Assembly (NCBI GenBank): GCA_029940235.1
Contig: JAOZRI010000084.1
Location: 1-8,655, forward strand
Direction of reading: 5' to 3'
Origin: Desulfobacula sp.
GTDB lineage: Bacteria > Desulfobacterota > Desulfobacteria > Desulfobacterales > Desulfobacteraceae
Length of the DNA: 8,655 bases
Positions 1 to 6,251 of this stretch are shown here, piece after piece. The notes below the pieces were generated by a model that saw nothing but the letters and a program-made list of their open reading frames with translations, was not told the origin of the DNA and made no database searches. The translations under genes were made by a program, and so were the position numbers. Numbering within the stretch: the first letter of the stretch is position 1; every line of letters starts with the position of its first letter.

Positions 1-796
1 CAATCCCCTCAAGTTCAAGTGCTGCCTTCACACACTCTTTTGTCACTTTGCCGTCAGATTTCACCTGTGAATAATCTCTTACCCGTTTTAAAAGTCTGTT
101 GGCAATTCTTGGGGTGCCCCTTGATCGATTTGCAAGTTCCACGGCACCTTCCTCTGACACAACTGTATTTAAAAGAGTTGCAGAGCGTTTAATAATAATA
201 ATCAATTGGTCAATGGAATAAAAGTCAAGGGTACGAAAAATTCCAAATCGATCCCTTAAAGGTGAGGATAGAAGCCCTACCCTAGTGGTGGCACCAATGA
301 GAACAAACTGCTTTAATCGATATCGATGACTCCTGGCATGGATACCTTTATCAAAAACAAAATCCACTGCAAAATCTTCCATGGCTGGATATAAAAATTC
401 TTCAACAACTTTGGGTATCCTATGGATTTCATCTATAAAAAGGATATCTCCATCACCGAGATTGGTTAATATACCAATTAAATCTCCCCCTTTTTCCAGG
501 GTAGGTCCTGAAGTAACAGTTAACTCTTTATCCATTTCATTGGCAATTATGTGAGAAATAGTAGTTTTACCAAGACCTGGAGGACCATGAAACAATATGT
601 GATCCAGAGATTCATTGCGCATTTTTGCAGCCTGTATGGCAATTTTCAATGTCTCCACTGTAGCAGTCTGGCCAATGTATTCTTTAAAACTTGTGGGTCT
701 TAAAGATACAATTTCATTGGATTGCTCTTCAGATGTAATATTGGAAGTAACAATACCTTTCTTTTCAGAAGAGTAGGAGAGAATATCATCAGCCAT
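1..796 (-). CDS. ruvB: RuvB, Holliday junction branch-migration ATPase (3' end beyond window)
   Basis: Hexameric AAA+ motor that, loaded by RuvA, pumps DNA through Holliday junctions in the cytoplasm. I translated the reverse strand from the ATG at 796-794; it stays open to the window edge, giving 265 of the usual ~340 residues. Visible are Walker [10 protein letters not shown] (71-79), Walker B ILFIDE (118-123), sensor-1 GATTR (168-172), the PLRDRFG arginine-finger segment (179-185) and the sensor-2 stretch [16 protein letters not shown] (226-241). The C-terminal winged-helix DNA-binding domain is cut off. The presensor-1 beta-hairpin region (about 145-165) is unusual: it reads [13 protein letters not shown] where most RuvBs have a GPAARSI...LPPFT-type sequence. 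Three nucleotides separate the ruvA stop from this start. An AGGAG at 813-809 lies 12 nt upstream, inside ruvA. No frameshift or internal stop is present. Identity is very secure. Confidence 0.97.
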   Translation of the reverse strand, partial: MADDILSYSSEKKGIVTSNITSEEQSNEIVSLRPTSFKEYIGQTATVETLKIAIQAAKMRNESLDHILFHGPPGLGKTTISHIIANEMDKELTVTSGPTLEKGGDLIGILTNLGDGDILFIDEIHRIPKVVEEFLYPAMEDFAVDFVFDKGIHARSHRYRLKQFVLIGATTRVGLLSSPLRDRFGIFRTLDFYSIDQLIIIIKRSATLLNTVVSEEGAVELANRSRGTPRIANRLLKRVRDYSQVKSDGKVTKECVKAALELEGI

Positions 797-799
797 TTT

Positions 800-1429
800 T
801 TATTTTTTCTCCTGAAAAACTTCATCAAAAAGTTCTTCCGGCGTTGAAATAGTAGTATCTCTTTCAAAGGCTTCTTTGATCATCCTTTTTGCCGATGCCT
901 GGGAGTGCCCCAACTGATCTATAAGGACATCCTCAACCTGCTGACCAATGTCAGGCATTCCATCTGGCATCTGAGTTCCATTCTCAGATTGTTCATGATC
1001 TGTTATTGCAATAAATTTTTCTACTTTTCCATTAAGTGTCGCTATTATTTTCTGGGCTGTTCTTTTCCCGATTCCACTGAGAGCTGTTAAAAAAGTTACA
1101 TCTTTTTTTTCTATTGCATTTGCCATCTTGCCTATGGGCTGGCTCATGGCTTTGATGGCCTTCATGGGACCAATGGCGTCTACGGTAATAAATGTCTGGA
1201 AAAAATTTTTATCCTCAAGGGTTTTAAAACCAATGAGCACAGGTTTTGGCTGTCTTTCGGTTTGATGATAGTAGATGTATAAAGAGATATTACTATCATT
1301 GGCATCCAATGACCTTAATTCTGCAACCACCTGTGGATTCAATAATATTTCATAGCCAATACTGCCTGCAAGCAACAAAATACCGTCAGAATTAAAGTGG
1401 AGAATGGTTCCCTCAAGATATCCGATCAT
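800..1429 (-). CDS. ruvA: RuvA, Holliday junction-binding subunit
   Basis: Tetrameric protein that holds the Holliday junction in a square-planar form and recruits RuvB. It has 209 residues, family-typical. The N-terminal OB-fold opens with MIGYLEG and runs to about residue 68. Two helix-hairpin-helix motifs follow, VDAIGPMKA (83-91) and LSGIGKRTAQKI (117-128). A charged linker (about 138-158) leads to a C-terminal three-helix domain (about 160-209) that contacts RuvB. The acidic-pin loop is altered: TERQPKPVLIGF (57-68) stands where E. coli has REDAQLLYGF, so it is longer, with Glu58 followed by Arg instead of Asp. The ATG at 1429 lies inside ruvC (17 nt overlap), with AGGTA about 11 nt upstream as a weak ribosome binding site. 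This implies translational coupling to ruvC. Function is secure; the consequence of the altered pin is unknown. Confidence 0.97.
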   Translation of the reverse strand: MIGYLEGTILHFNSDGILLLAGSIGYEILLNPQVVAELRSLDANDSNISLYIYYHQTERQPKPVLIGFKTLEDKNFFQTFITVDAIGPMKAIKAMSQPIGKMANAIEKKDVTFLTALSGIGKRTAQKIIATLNGKVEKFIAITDHEQSENGTQMPDGMPDIGQQVEDVLIDQLGHSQASAKRMIKEAFERDTTISTPEELFDEVFQEKK

Positions 1430-1910
1430 AATTTTTTTTGTACCTGTAGTATCCAGTCAAAGCAAGTCCCAGTGCATCTGATGCATGGAATGGTCTGATG
1501 GATTTCCCATGTTTTAATAAATTGCGAACAGAACGTTCCACCTGGTACTTGTCTGCACTCCCATTTCCACAAATAATTTTTTTTACCTGTCTGACAGGAA
1601 TCTCTTCCACATTCAGGCCTGCTTTATATGTTGCAACAAGAATAACTCCTGAAACTTTGCCCAGCATAATACCTGATCCTGGATATTTTTCAAGTGAGTA
1701 TATATCTTCAATTACAACGTGATCAGGTTTTTGTTCACTAAGAAAATCTAAAACTTTAGAATATATAGTATGCAGTCTTAAATTAACCGGGTCCTTTGAA
1801 CTGGTGGCAATGCTTCCAAATGAGTATCCAAGAATATCTTGTGTATTGCCTTCAACAACACCAATACCAGTACCGGCAAGTCCCGGATCAATGCCTACAA
1901 CTTTTATCAC
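1413..1910 (-). CDS. ruvC: RuvC, Holliday junction resolvase (endonuclease)
   Basis: Homodimeric, Mg-dependent RNase H-fold nuclease that cuts Holliday junctions symmetrically after RuvAB migration. It has 165 residues, normal for the family. Catalytic residues visible are Asp8 in GIDPG, Glu68 in VVIED, and His142 plus Asp145 in FHASDALGLAL. E. coli has Asp138 at the His142 position; a His there is known from Thermus RuvC, so the active site looks intact. The start is GTG (1910-1908), which overlaps the cpoB stop as GTGA. No convincing Shine-Dalgarno precedes it, so translation probably depends on ribosomes finishing cpoB, consistent with low expression. An A8 run near the 3' end (1432-1439) precedes the ruvA start. 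Confidence 0.97.
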   Translation of the reverse strand: MIKVVGIDPGLAGTGIGVVEGNTQDILGYSFGSIATSSKDPVNLRLHTIYSKVLDFLSEQKPDHVVIEDIYSLEKYPGSGIMLGKVSGVILVATYKAGLNVEEIPVRQVKKIICGNGSADKYQVERSVRNLLKHGKSIRPFHASDALGLALTGYYRYKKNYDRIS

Positions 1911-2776
1911 TTTAAAGTTATTAATTTCTTTTTTGCATATTTTGCTTCATTGGAGTTTGGATGTTTTTTTAACAACTCCTGAAGGATCAATCTTGCGTTT
2001 GCTTTCTCACCGAGTTCAGCAAATGCGTAACCCTGTTTAAGCCTTGCAGCAGCCAATTTATTGCTTTTTGGATACTGTTCCAACACTTTCTGGTATTCTA
2101 AAATAGCCTTTTCAAACCATTTTTCAGAATAATAGGAGTCGGCAATCCAGAATCTGGCATTATCGGTATTCTCAGAATCTGGATACTTATTTATAAAATT
2201 TTCAAATTGGATACGGGCATTTTCCTTCTCGCCATCATCAAACAATTTCTTTGCAAAATCATATAATCTCTGTTGTGAATTCTCTTCAGAATCTTGTGAA
2301 CTTTCCTGATTCACCTGTTGCTCTTTTTCCACTGACGGCTCAAAACCCATATACTTTTCAAGCCTGATAATCTTTTCATAATTGTTTGAAATAGCATGAT
2401 CAAGTTGTTCAAGCTGCTTTTTTAATACTTCTTCCTCTTTTTGAGTATAGTCTCCAAACCTGTGATTTATCTCTTCTATCAAGCCTTCAAGGCGTTGAAA
2501 ATTCTCTTTAAATGTCTGAATAGTGTATTTTAAGTCAGCATATTCTTCCTGGCTGATTGCGGGACTTTGATCAAGCTTTTTTTCTAACTTTTCAAAATTC
2601 TGCTGCAATTTTAATACAGTTGCATTTGATTTTAGTTTTTGTTTTGAACGCTGTCTGTTGTTTTCCATCTCCATGGCTGCCACCCTGTTTTCAAGGGCAT
2701 AAAAATTCTGGGATCTCACGCATCCACAAAAAAACAGTAAAACCATCACAATACAAAAAAGATATATTATTCTCAT
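1907..2776 (-). CDS. cpoB: CpoB/YbgF, Tol-Pal-associated coiled-coil/TPR periplasmic protein
   Basis: In E. coli CpoB links the Tol machine to PBP1B/LpoB during constriction. From the ATG at 2776 the product has 289 residues. It has a hydrophobic signal segment (about 3-16) ending in FFCGC, then a long charged heptad-like region predicted as coiled coil (about 24-142). A Gln/Glu/Ser-rich linker (about 146-168) and about three TPR-type repeats follow (about 171-204, 207-240, 244-277; the first begins LYDFAKKLFDDGEKENA). A GTG at 2809 would add 11 residues before the signal segment. I prefer 2776 because GGAG sits 7 nt upstream and the signal peptide then begins at its Met-Arg. Cys19 could be a lipidation site, although Phe at -3 and Cys at -2 are atypical. 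The gene follows pal as in the classical tol-pal order, after a longer gap, and overlaps ruvC by 4 nt. Confidence 0.92.
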   Translation of the reverse strand: MRIIYLFCIVMVLLFFCGCVRSQNFYALENRVAAMEMENNRQRSKQKLKSNATVLKLQQNFEKLEKKLDQSPAISQEEYADLKYTIQTFKENFQRLEGLIEEINHRFGDYTQKEEEVLKKQLEQLDHAISNNYEKIIRLEKYMGFEPSVEKEQQVNQESSQDSEENSQQRLYDFAKKLFDDGEKENARIQFENFINKYPDSENTDNARFWIADSYYSEKWFEKAILEYQKVLEQYPKSNKLAAARLKQGYAFAELGEKANARLILQELLKKHPNSNEAKYAKKKLITLK

Positions 2777-2783
2777 AACCAAA

Positions 2784-2787
2784 CTCC
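2784..2787 (-). promoter_or_regulatory. Ribosome binding site deciding the cpoB start
   Basis: On the minus strand GGAG lies 7 nt upstream of the ATG at 2776, an ideal distance. No comparable purine tract precedes the alternative GTG at 2809, so this site supports the shorter CpoB whose signal peptide begins at the ATG. Confidence 0.7.
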
Positions 2788-2811
2788 AGGAATCAAAAGA
2801 TAATAACACTT

Positions 2812-2842
2812 AAAAAAAGCTGCATGGAAAACAAAGCTGCTT
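2812..2842 (-). terminator. Weak rho-independent-like terminator/attenuator between pal and cpoB
   Basis: In the transcript direction, AAGCAGC (2842-2836) can pair with GCAGCTT (2823-2817): six base pairs with one central A-A mismatch around a 12 nt loop. A run of five more T residues follows directly. Stem strength is low, so partial read-through is more likely than full termination. Such an element would lower expression of cpoB-ruvCAB relative to pal. Structure is seen by eye; function is inferred. Confidence 0.3.
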
Positions 2843-2874
2843 AATTAATGAGGCAACTTCAACTATAAAGCTGT

Positions 2875-2918
2875 TTCAGGCGTAATTATTCAAAGGTATC
2901 TAAAGCTTAACGCCTGAA
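2875..2918 (-). repeat. Inverted repeat (hairpin) immediately downstream of pal
   Basis: TTCAGGCGT (2875-2883) and ACGCCTGAA (2910-2918) form a perfect 9 bp inverted repeat around a 26 nt AT-rich loop. A one-base bulge allows two further A-T pairs on the loop side. It begins 24 nt after the pal stop codon and is the only GC-containing structure in the gap. On the gene strand no T-run follows, so it does not look like an intrinsic terminator. A 3' stabilising hairpin for the upstream tol-pal message, an RNase processing site or a protein-binding palindrome are all possible. Confidence 0.55.
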
Positions 2919-2941
2919 TCCTATCTTTATTTTATTTTAAA

Positions 2942-3523
2942 TTAATCAATTGCAAAATGAGCACGCCTATTTTTTCTAAAGGCCTGTTCTGTTTTACTTG
3001 AATCAAGGGGTTGTTCTTCACCATAGCTTATGGTGCTGAGTCTTGCAGCAGAAACACCAAGATTAATCAAATAAGCTTTTGCTGCGCTGGCTCTGCGTTC
3101 ACCAAGGGCAAGGTTGTATTCAGTTGTTCCACGATCATCACAATGACCTTCAATAATCGCAGCTCTAGAATAATTTGCTTTTAACCACGCAGCTTTTTCC
3201 TGTAATAGTGTTTTAGCCATGGAACTTAATTGAGAGCTGTCATATGCAAAATGAATATCCTGATTTTCAAAGCGTTTTTTTGCAGCTTGAATTTTAGAAT
3301 CTTTCAATGCTTTTTCCTGGGCCATCTGATCTTCAAGATTTTGCTGTGCAATACGATCAGCTTCTGCCTGTGCTACAGTTTGAGCGTCTGTCTGGGTCTG
3401 ATTTCCTTGATTCTCTATGGTTGTTGCCTCTGTCACAATGGTTTTTTTAGCACACGCTACAGTCAAAAAAAGTCCTGCCACAAGAATTGCCATTACCAGA
3501 TTAATCCATACTTTTTTGTTCAT
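2942..3523 (-). CDS. pal: Pal, peptidoglycan-associated outer-membrane lipoprotein
   Basis: Outer-membrane lipoprotein that binds peptidoglycan and TolB; the outer anchor of the Tol-Pal system. It has 193 residues. There is a basic N-terminus (MNKK), a hydrophobic signal segment and the lipobox-like TVAC with Cys24 as the predicted lipidated residue. A Gln/Ala-rich, probably helical linker (about 25-86) leads to an OmpA-like domain (about 87-193). This domain contains DIHFAYDSSQLS (89-100), GHCDDRGTTEYN (126-137) and LGERRA (140-145). By comparison with E. coli Pal and OmpA, Asp129 and the Arg pair in LGERRA should hold diaminopimelate. A strong ribosome binding site, AGGAGG (3536-3531), lies 7 nt before the ATG. 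The gene follows tolB by 48 nt and is the best-initiated gene in the window, fitting Pal's high abundance. Confidence 0.97.
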   Translation of the reverse strand: MNKKVWINLVMAILVAGLFLTVACAKKTIVTEATTIENQGNQTQTDAQTVAQAEADRIAQQNLEDQMAQEKALKDSKIQAAKKRFENQDIHFAYDSSQLSSMAKTLLQEKAAWLKANYSRAAIIEGHCDDRGTTEYNLALGERRASAAKAYLINLGVSAARLSTISYGEEQPLDSSKTEQAFRKNRRAHFAID

Positions 3524-3571
3524 TTCATTACCTCCTGTTTTCTTAAATTAATTCAATATTTAAACTTAATT

Positions 3572-4933
3572 TCATCTCTTTTTGGACATTGACCAGTCTG
3601 GCTGACTTTGCCTGCCTTTAAGCCTTAGAAGCTGCCGCTGGTCAGATCCTGAAACATTCATAACAAATAGCCTTGATACTCCTTTTCTATTTGATGTAAA
3701 TGTAAGCATACTTCCATCGGGAGACCATGAAGGATCTTCATTGTCGCCTGCGTTCATGGTCAATTGCACAGGCATCTTTGTATCGATATCCATAACAAAA
3801 ATATTAATAGCATTCTTTTCTATGCCAACATAAGCAATTTTTTTACCATCTGGAGACCAGGCTGGTGATGTATTATTATCGCCTTTGAAAGTCAATCTTT
3901 GCACTCTGCCACCCTCAATATCTTTTAGATAAACCTGCGGAGTCCCACTCCTTTTTGTGGTAAATACTATTTTCTTACCATCTGGTGAAAAACTTGGAGA
4001 GACATCAATTCCCCAGCTTTTTGTTACTCTTTTAATAATTTCTCCCTTTATGGTCAACAGGTAAATTTCCTGGTCCCCGGAAAAACTTAATGCACCTGCA
4101 AGCTTAAGCTTACCAGGCATCCAGTCAGGAGAGATATTCATTCCCTTATGGTTGACAATGGCTCCTCTTTTTTCTTTTATATTTTTAATGAATATTTTTG
4201 GGTTACCCCTTGCATAGGAGACATAGGCAAGCCATTTCCTGTCAAATGACCATGAAGGAGAAAGACAGATACTTTTATGGAAAGTAATTTGCTTAATATT
4301 ACTCCCATCAAAATCGCAGGTAAAAACTTCTTTTTTCCCTTGAACCGTTGAAATAAAGGCTATTTCACTATTAAATATCCCCCATTTCCCAGTGAGTTTA
4401 TATGATATTTCACTGCAAAACAGATGTATCATTTTTTTTATTTGAGATCTTGGGCCTGTATAAACTTTACCCACAAGAAGTTTTGTATTAAATGTGTCAA
4501 AAAGCCTTAATTTAAGCTTTACATTACCTTGAGTTTCAACAATTCCACCTGTAATCAGCAACTCAGCTCCAACTGCTGTCCAGTCCTGGAAATTAATCTG
4601 CCCGAGCTGAATACCCGATTGTGCCGGATTTGAAAGGAATGCAGCAGGGTTCATGGTTCTAAGATAGCCTGTAAAATCCAATGCTTTAATCAAAATATTT
4701 TTTGCATCCCTGCCGTCTTGAACCTCCACCGAGTGTCCATTAAAAGCTTTAAACTGGGTTACAGCAACAGGTGTTTTTTTTATAAAAGGATTGCTGATAT
4801 TGATATAATCATAATCTTTAGCATGCAAAGGGGTGAAATAGAGAGAAATACTGCCCAGTATAATCAAAAAATATTTTATATATGTAAACATATTATGCGT
4901 ACAGTAGCCTTTATTCATAACAAAAGAAACCAT
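3572..4933 (-). CDS. tolB: TolB, periplasmic beta-propeller protein of the Tol-Pal system
   Basis: Periplasmic protein that binds Pal and is acted on by TolA. As called it has 453 residues: a signal region, an N-terminal domain (about 40-185) and a six-bladed propeller (about 186-452). The blades are marked by repeats such as LSPSWS (224-229), ISPDWM (267-272), VSPSFSPDGKK (311-321), TSPAWSPDGKK (355-365), DPSWSPDG (400-407) and QPDWS (444-448). The start is uncertain. The ATG at 4933 has AAGGGA 11 nt upstream, inside the end of tolA. An in-frame ATG at 4891 would give 439 residues, closer to the family norm, with a cleaner signal peptide beginning MFTYIKYF and ending near LHA-KD. Only 2 nt separate it from tolA, indicating one operon. 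Identity is secure; the first 14 residues are not. Confidence 0.96.
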   Translation of the reverse strand: MVSFVMNKGYCTHNMFTYIKYFLIILGSISLYFTPLHAKDYDYINISNPFIKKTPVAVTQFKAFNGHSVEVQDGRDAKNILIKALDFTGYLRTMNPAAFLSNPAQSGIQLGQINFQDWTAVGAELLITGGIVETQGNVKLKLRLFDTFNTKLLVGKVYTGPRSQIKKMIHLFCSEISYKLTGKWGIFNSEIAFISTVQGKKEVFTCDFDGSNIKQITFHKSICLSPSWSFDRKWLAYVSYARGNPKIFIKNIKEKRGAIVNHKGMNISPDWMPGKLKLAGALSFSGDQEIYLLTIKGEIIKRVTKSWGIDVSPSFSPDGKKIVFTTKRSGTPQVYLKDIEGGRVQRLTFKGDNNTSPAWSPDGKKIAYVGIEKNAINIFVMDIDTKMPVQLTMNAGDNEDPSWSPDGSMLTFTSNRKGVSRLFVMNVSGSDQRQLLRLKGRQSQPDWSMSKKR

Positions 4934-4935
4934 TT

Positions 4936-5826
4936 TTATTTCAATCCCTTAGGCGTAAAAATCACAACCACATCATAGGAACGTCTCCCTGCTGGTAATT
5001 GTGGCAAAGGATTAGCTTTTTTTATGGCTTTTTTTGCAGATTCATCAAGATATCGGTTACCTGACCTGGTTTCATAAATAATATCCCGTATAACTCCACT
5101 TTTCAGTATTTTAATTAAAATTCTTACTTCAAGATTCTGGTCCATCCTGGCAAGGACATCACTGAAAACCCAGTTTTGCTCAATTGCAGAGCCAAGAACC
5201 ATTTTATACAAATCAATTGGTTTATATCCTTTTTTTGCATACACGTCACCAGAGTTTTGTTTAGTTCCCTGCCCCTTTACTTTTTTTTGCAGCCGTCTTA
5301 AGGCCTGAGCAAGCCTGTCCTGATTTTGCTCTTCAACTTTCTTTTCTAATTCATCCCGTGCTTTTTTTAAAGCCTTATCTGGATCAACCTTTCTTTTGAG
5401 TTTAACTTTTTTTACAGGTTTTTTCTCTTTTTTCTTTTCAATTTTCTTCTTTTGTGATGCCATTAATGCTTTTAGATTTTTTGGTTTTGCTTTTAAACTT
5501 ATGTCAGGCTTTATGGTGGGAATTTTCCTTATTTTTTTTTTAATGACCTCTTTTTTAATTGGAACTCCATCTTTTGAAGGCGTAACCTGATTTTTGGCTG
5601 AATCTTCAAATGCAGGTTCTGGTGCAAAAGAGACCAGATCAATCTGAATAACAGGAGGCATGGGTTTGGGGAGTTTAAAATCCTGGAAAAATATCAAACT
5701 GAAAAAAAATAAACCATGTGCAAAAACAGAAAGAATAAAAAAAATAATTCCAATGTTTCTGCTGTGATCCTCAGAACTAAAAAGAGAGTCTCTGGAGACA
5801 TGCAAAATTTTATCTTGAGAACTCAT
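4936..5826 (-). CDS. tolA: TolA, inner-membrane energy transducer (TonB-like C-terminus)
   Basis: Inner-membrane protein that spans the periplasm and passes TolQR force to TolB/Pal. It has 296 residues: a short cytoplasmic tail, one membrane helix (about 25-48), a long Lys-rich and partly helical linker (about 85-190), and a globular C-terminal domain (about 200-296). The membrane helix carries Ser33-x3-His37, the motif by which E. coli TolA and TonB engage TolQ/ExbB. The C-terminus has the TonB-fold pattern SGNRYLDESAKKAI (255-268) then PLPQLPAGRR (273-282). The domain resembles TonB_C, so some pipelines may call it an energy transducer TonB, but its position between tolR and tolB argues for TolA. 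The start follows tolR by 8 nt; AAAGGA lies just one base before the ATG, unusually close, so re-initiation from tolR is likely. No other in-frame ATG is available nearby. Confidence 0.93.
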   Translation of the reverse strand: MSSQDKILHVSRDSLFSSEDHSRNIGIIFFILSVFAHGLFFFSLIFFQDFKLPKPMPPVIQIDLVSFAPEPAFEDSAKNQVTPSKDGVPIKKEVIKKKIRKIPTIKPDISLKAKPKNLKALMASQKKKIEKKKEKKPVKKVKLKRKVDPDKALKKARDELEKKVEEQNQDRLAQALRRLQKKVKGQGTKQNSGDVYAKKGYKPIDLYKMVLGSAIEQNWVFSDVLARMDQNLEVRILIKILKSGVIRDIIYETRSGNRYLDESAKKAIKKANPLPQLPAGRRSYDVVVIFTPKGLK

Positions 5827-5834
5827 ATCCTTTA

Positions 5835-6251
5835 TCAGGATTCATCTTCACTATCAGGAAGTGTAATCATACCCAGGCTGTCAACACCTGCTTTTTTAAT
5901 CTTTGAAATAACATTAACAACAATTCCATAAGAAACTTTTTTATCTGCACGCAGATAAACATTTTTTTTATCAAAATTTTCCAATATTGCACCCAGCTTC
6001 TGTGTGAGAAATTCAACACTTACAACCTGTTCATTTATAAATACTTTGGAATCATCATTAATGGATATAATCAGACGATCTTCATTCCCTTTTAATGCTT
6101 TTGAAGTGGCTTTAGGCAAATCCACATCAACTCCCTGCACCATCATTGGTGCTGTCACCATGAAAATAATCAATAAAACAAGCATTACATCCACAAAAGG
6201 AGTAACATTAATATCAGACATGAGTTGATCACTATTTGAACCAAACTGCAT
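5835..6251 (-). CDS. tolR: TolR, ExbD-family proton-channel/stator subunit
   Basis: Single-pass inner-membrane protein that forms the proton-motive-force-driven motor with TolQ. It has 138 residues, typical of ExbD/TolR. After a short cytoplasmic N-terminus comes SDINVTPFVDVMLVLLIIFM (12-31), with the conserved membrane Asp21 thought to carry protons. The DVDLPKA segment (42-48) follows, then a small periplasmic domain. The ATG overlaps the tolQ stop by one base (TAATG), and a GGGGG purine tract lies a few bases upstream, so TolR should be translated in step with TolQ. It could be mistaken for ExbD from sequence alone; the tol context decides. Confidence 0.95.
   Translation of the reverse strand: MQFGSNSDQLMSDINVTPFVDVMLVLLIIFMVTAPMMVQGVDVDLPKATSKALKGNEDRLIISINDDSKVFINEQVVSVEFLTQKLGAILENFDKKNVYLRADKKVSYGIVVNVISKIKKAGVDSLGMITLPDSEDES

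Noticed and set aside
1..796. Possible frameshift or pseudogene in ruvB
   Set aside because: A codon-by-codon reading of the reverse strand from 796 to 2 gives an uninterrupted RuvB with all ATPase motifs; the gene is simply cut by the window edge.
1804..2040. Plus-strand open frame spanning the ruvC-cpoB junction
   Set aside because: It is antisense to two confident genes; the open frame follows from their codon use.
3545..3572. 7 bp inverted repeat AAATTAA/TTAATTT in the tolB-pal gap as an operator or terminator
   Set aside because: It is made only of A and T in a very AT-rich gap, gives a weak stem, and is expected by chance.
3230..3592. 120-codon open frame on the plus strand opposite pal
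   Set aside because: It lies antisense to the well-supported pal coding frame, has a Cys/Leu/Phe-rich composition typical of reverse-frame translation in AT-rich DNA, and shows no recognisable domain.
4718..4978. Plus-strand open frame across the tolA-tolB junction
   Set aside because: It is antisense to both tol genes, with no recognisable domain and no independent support.
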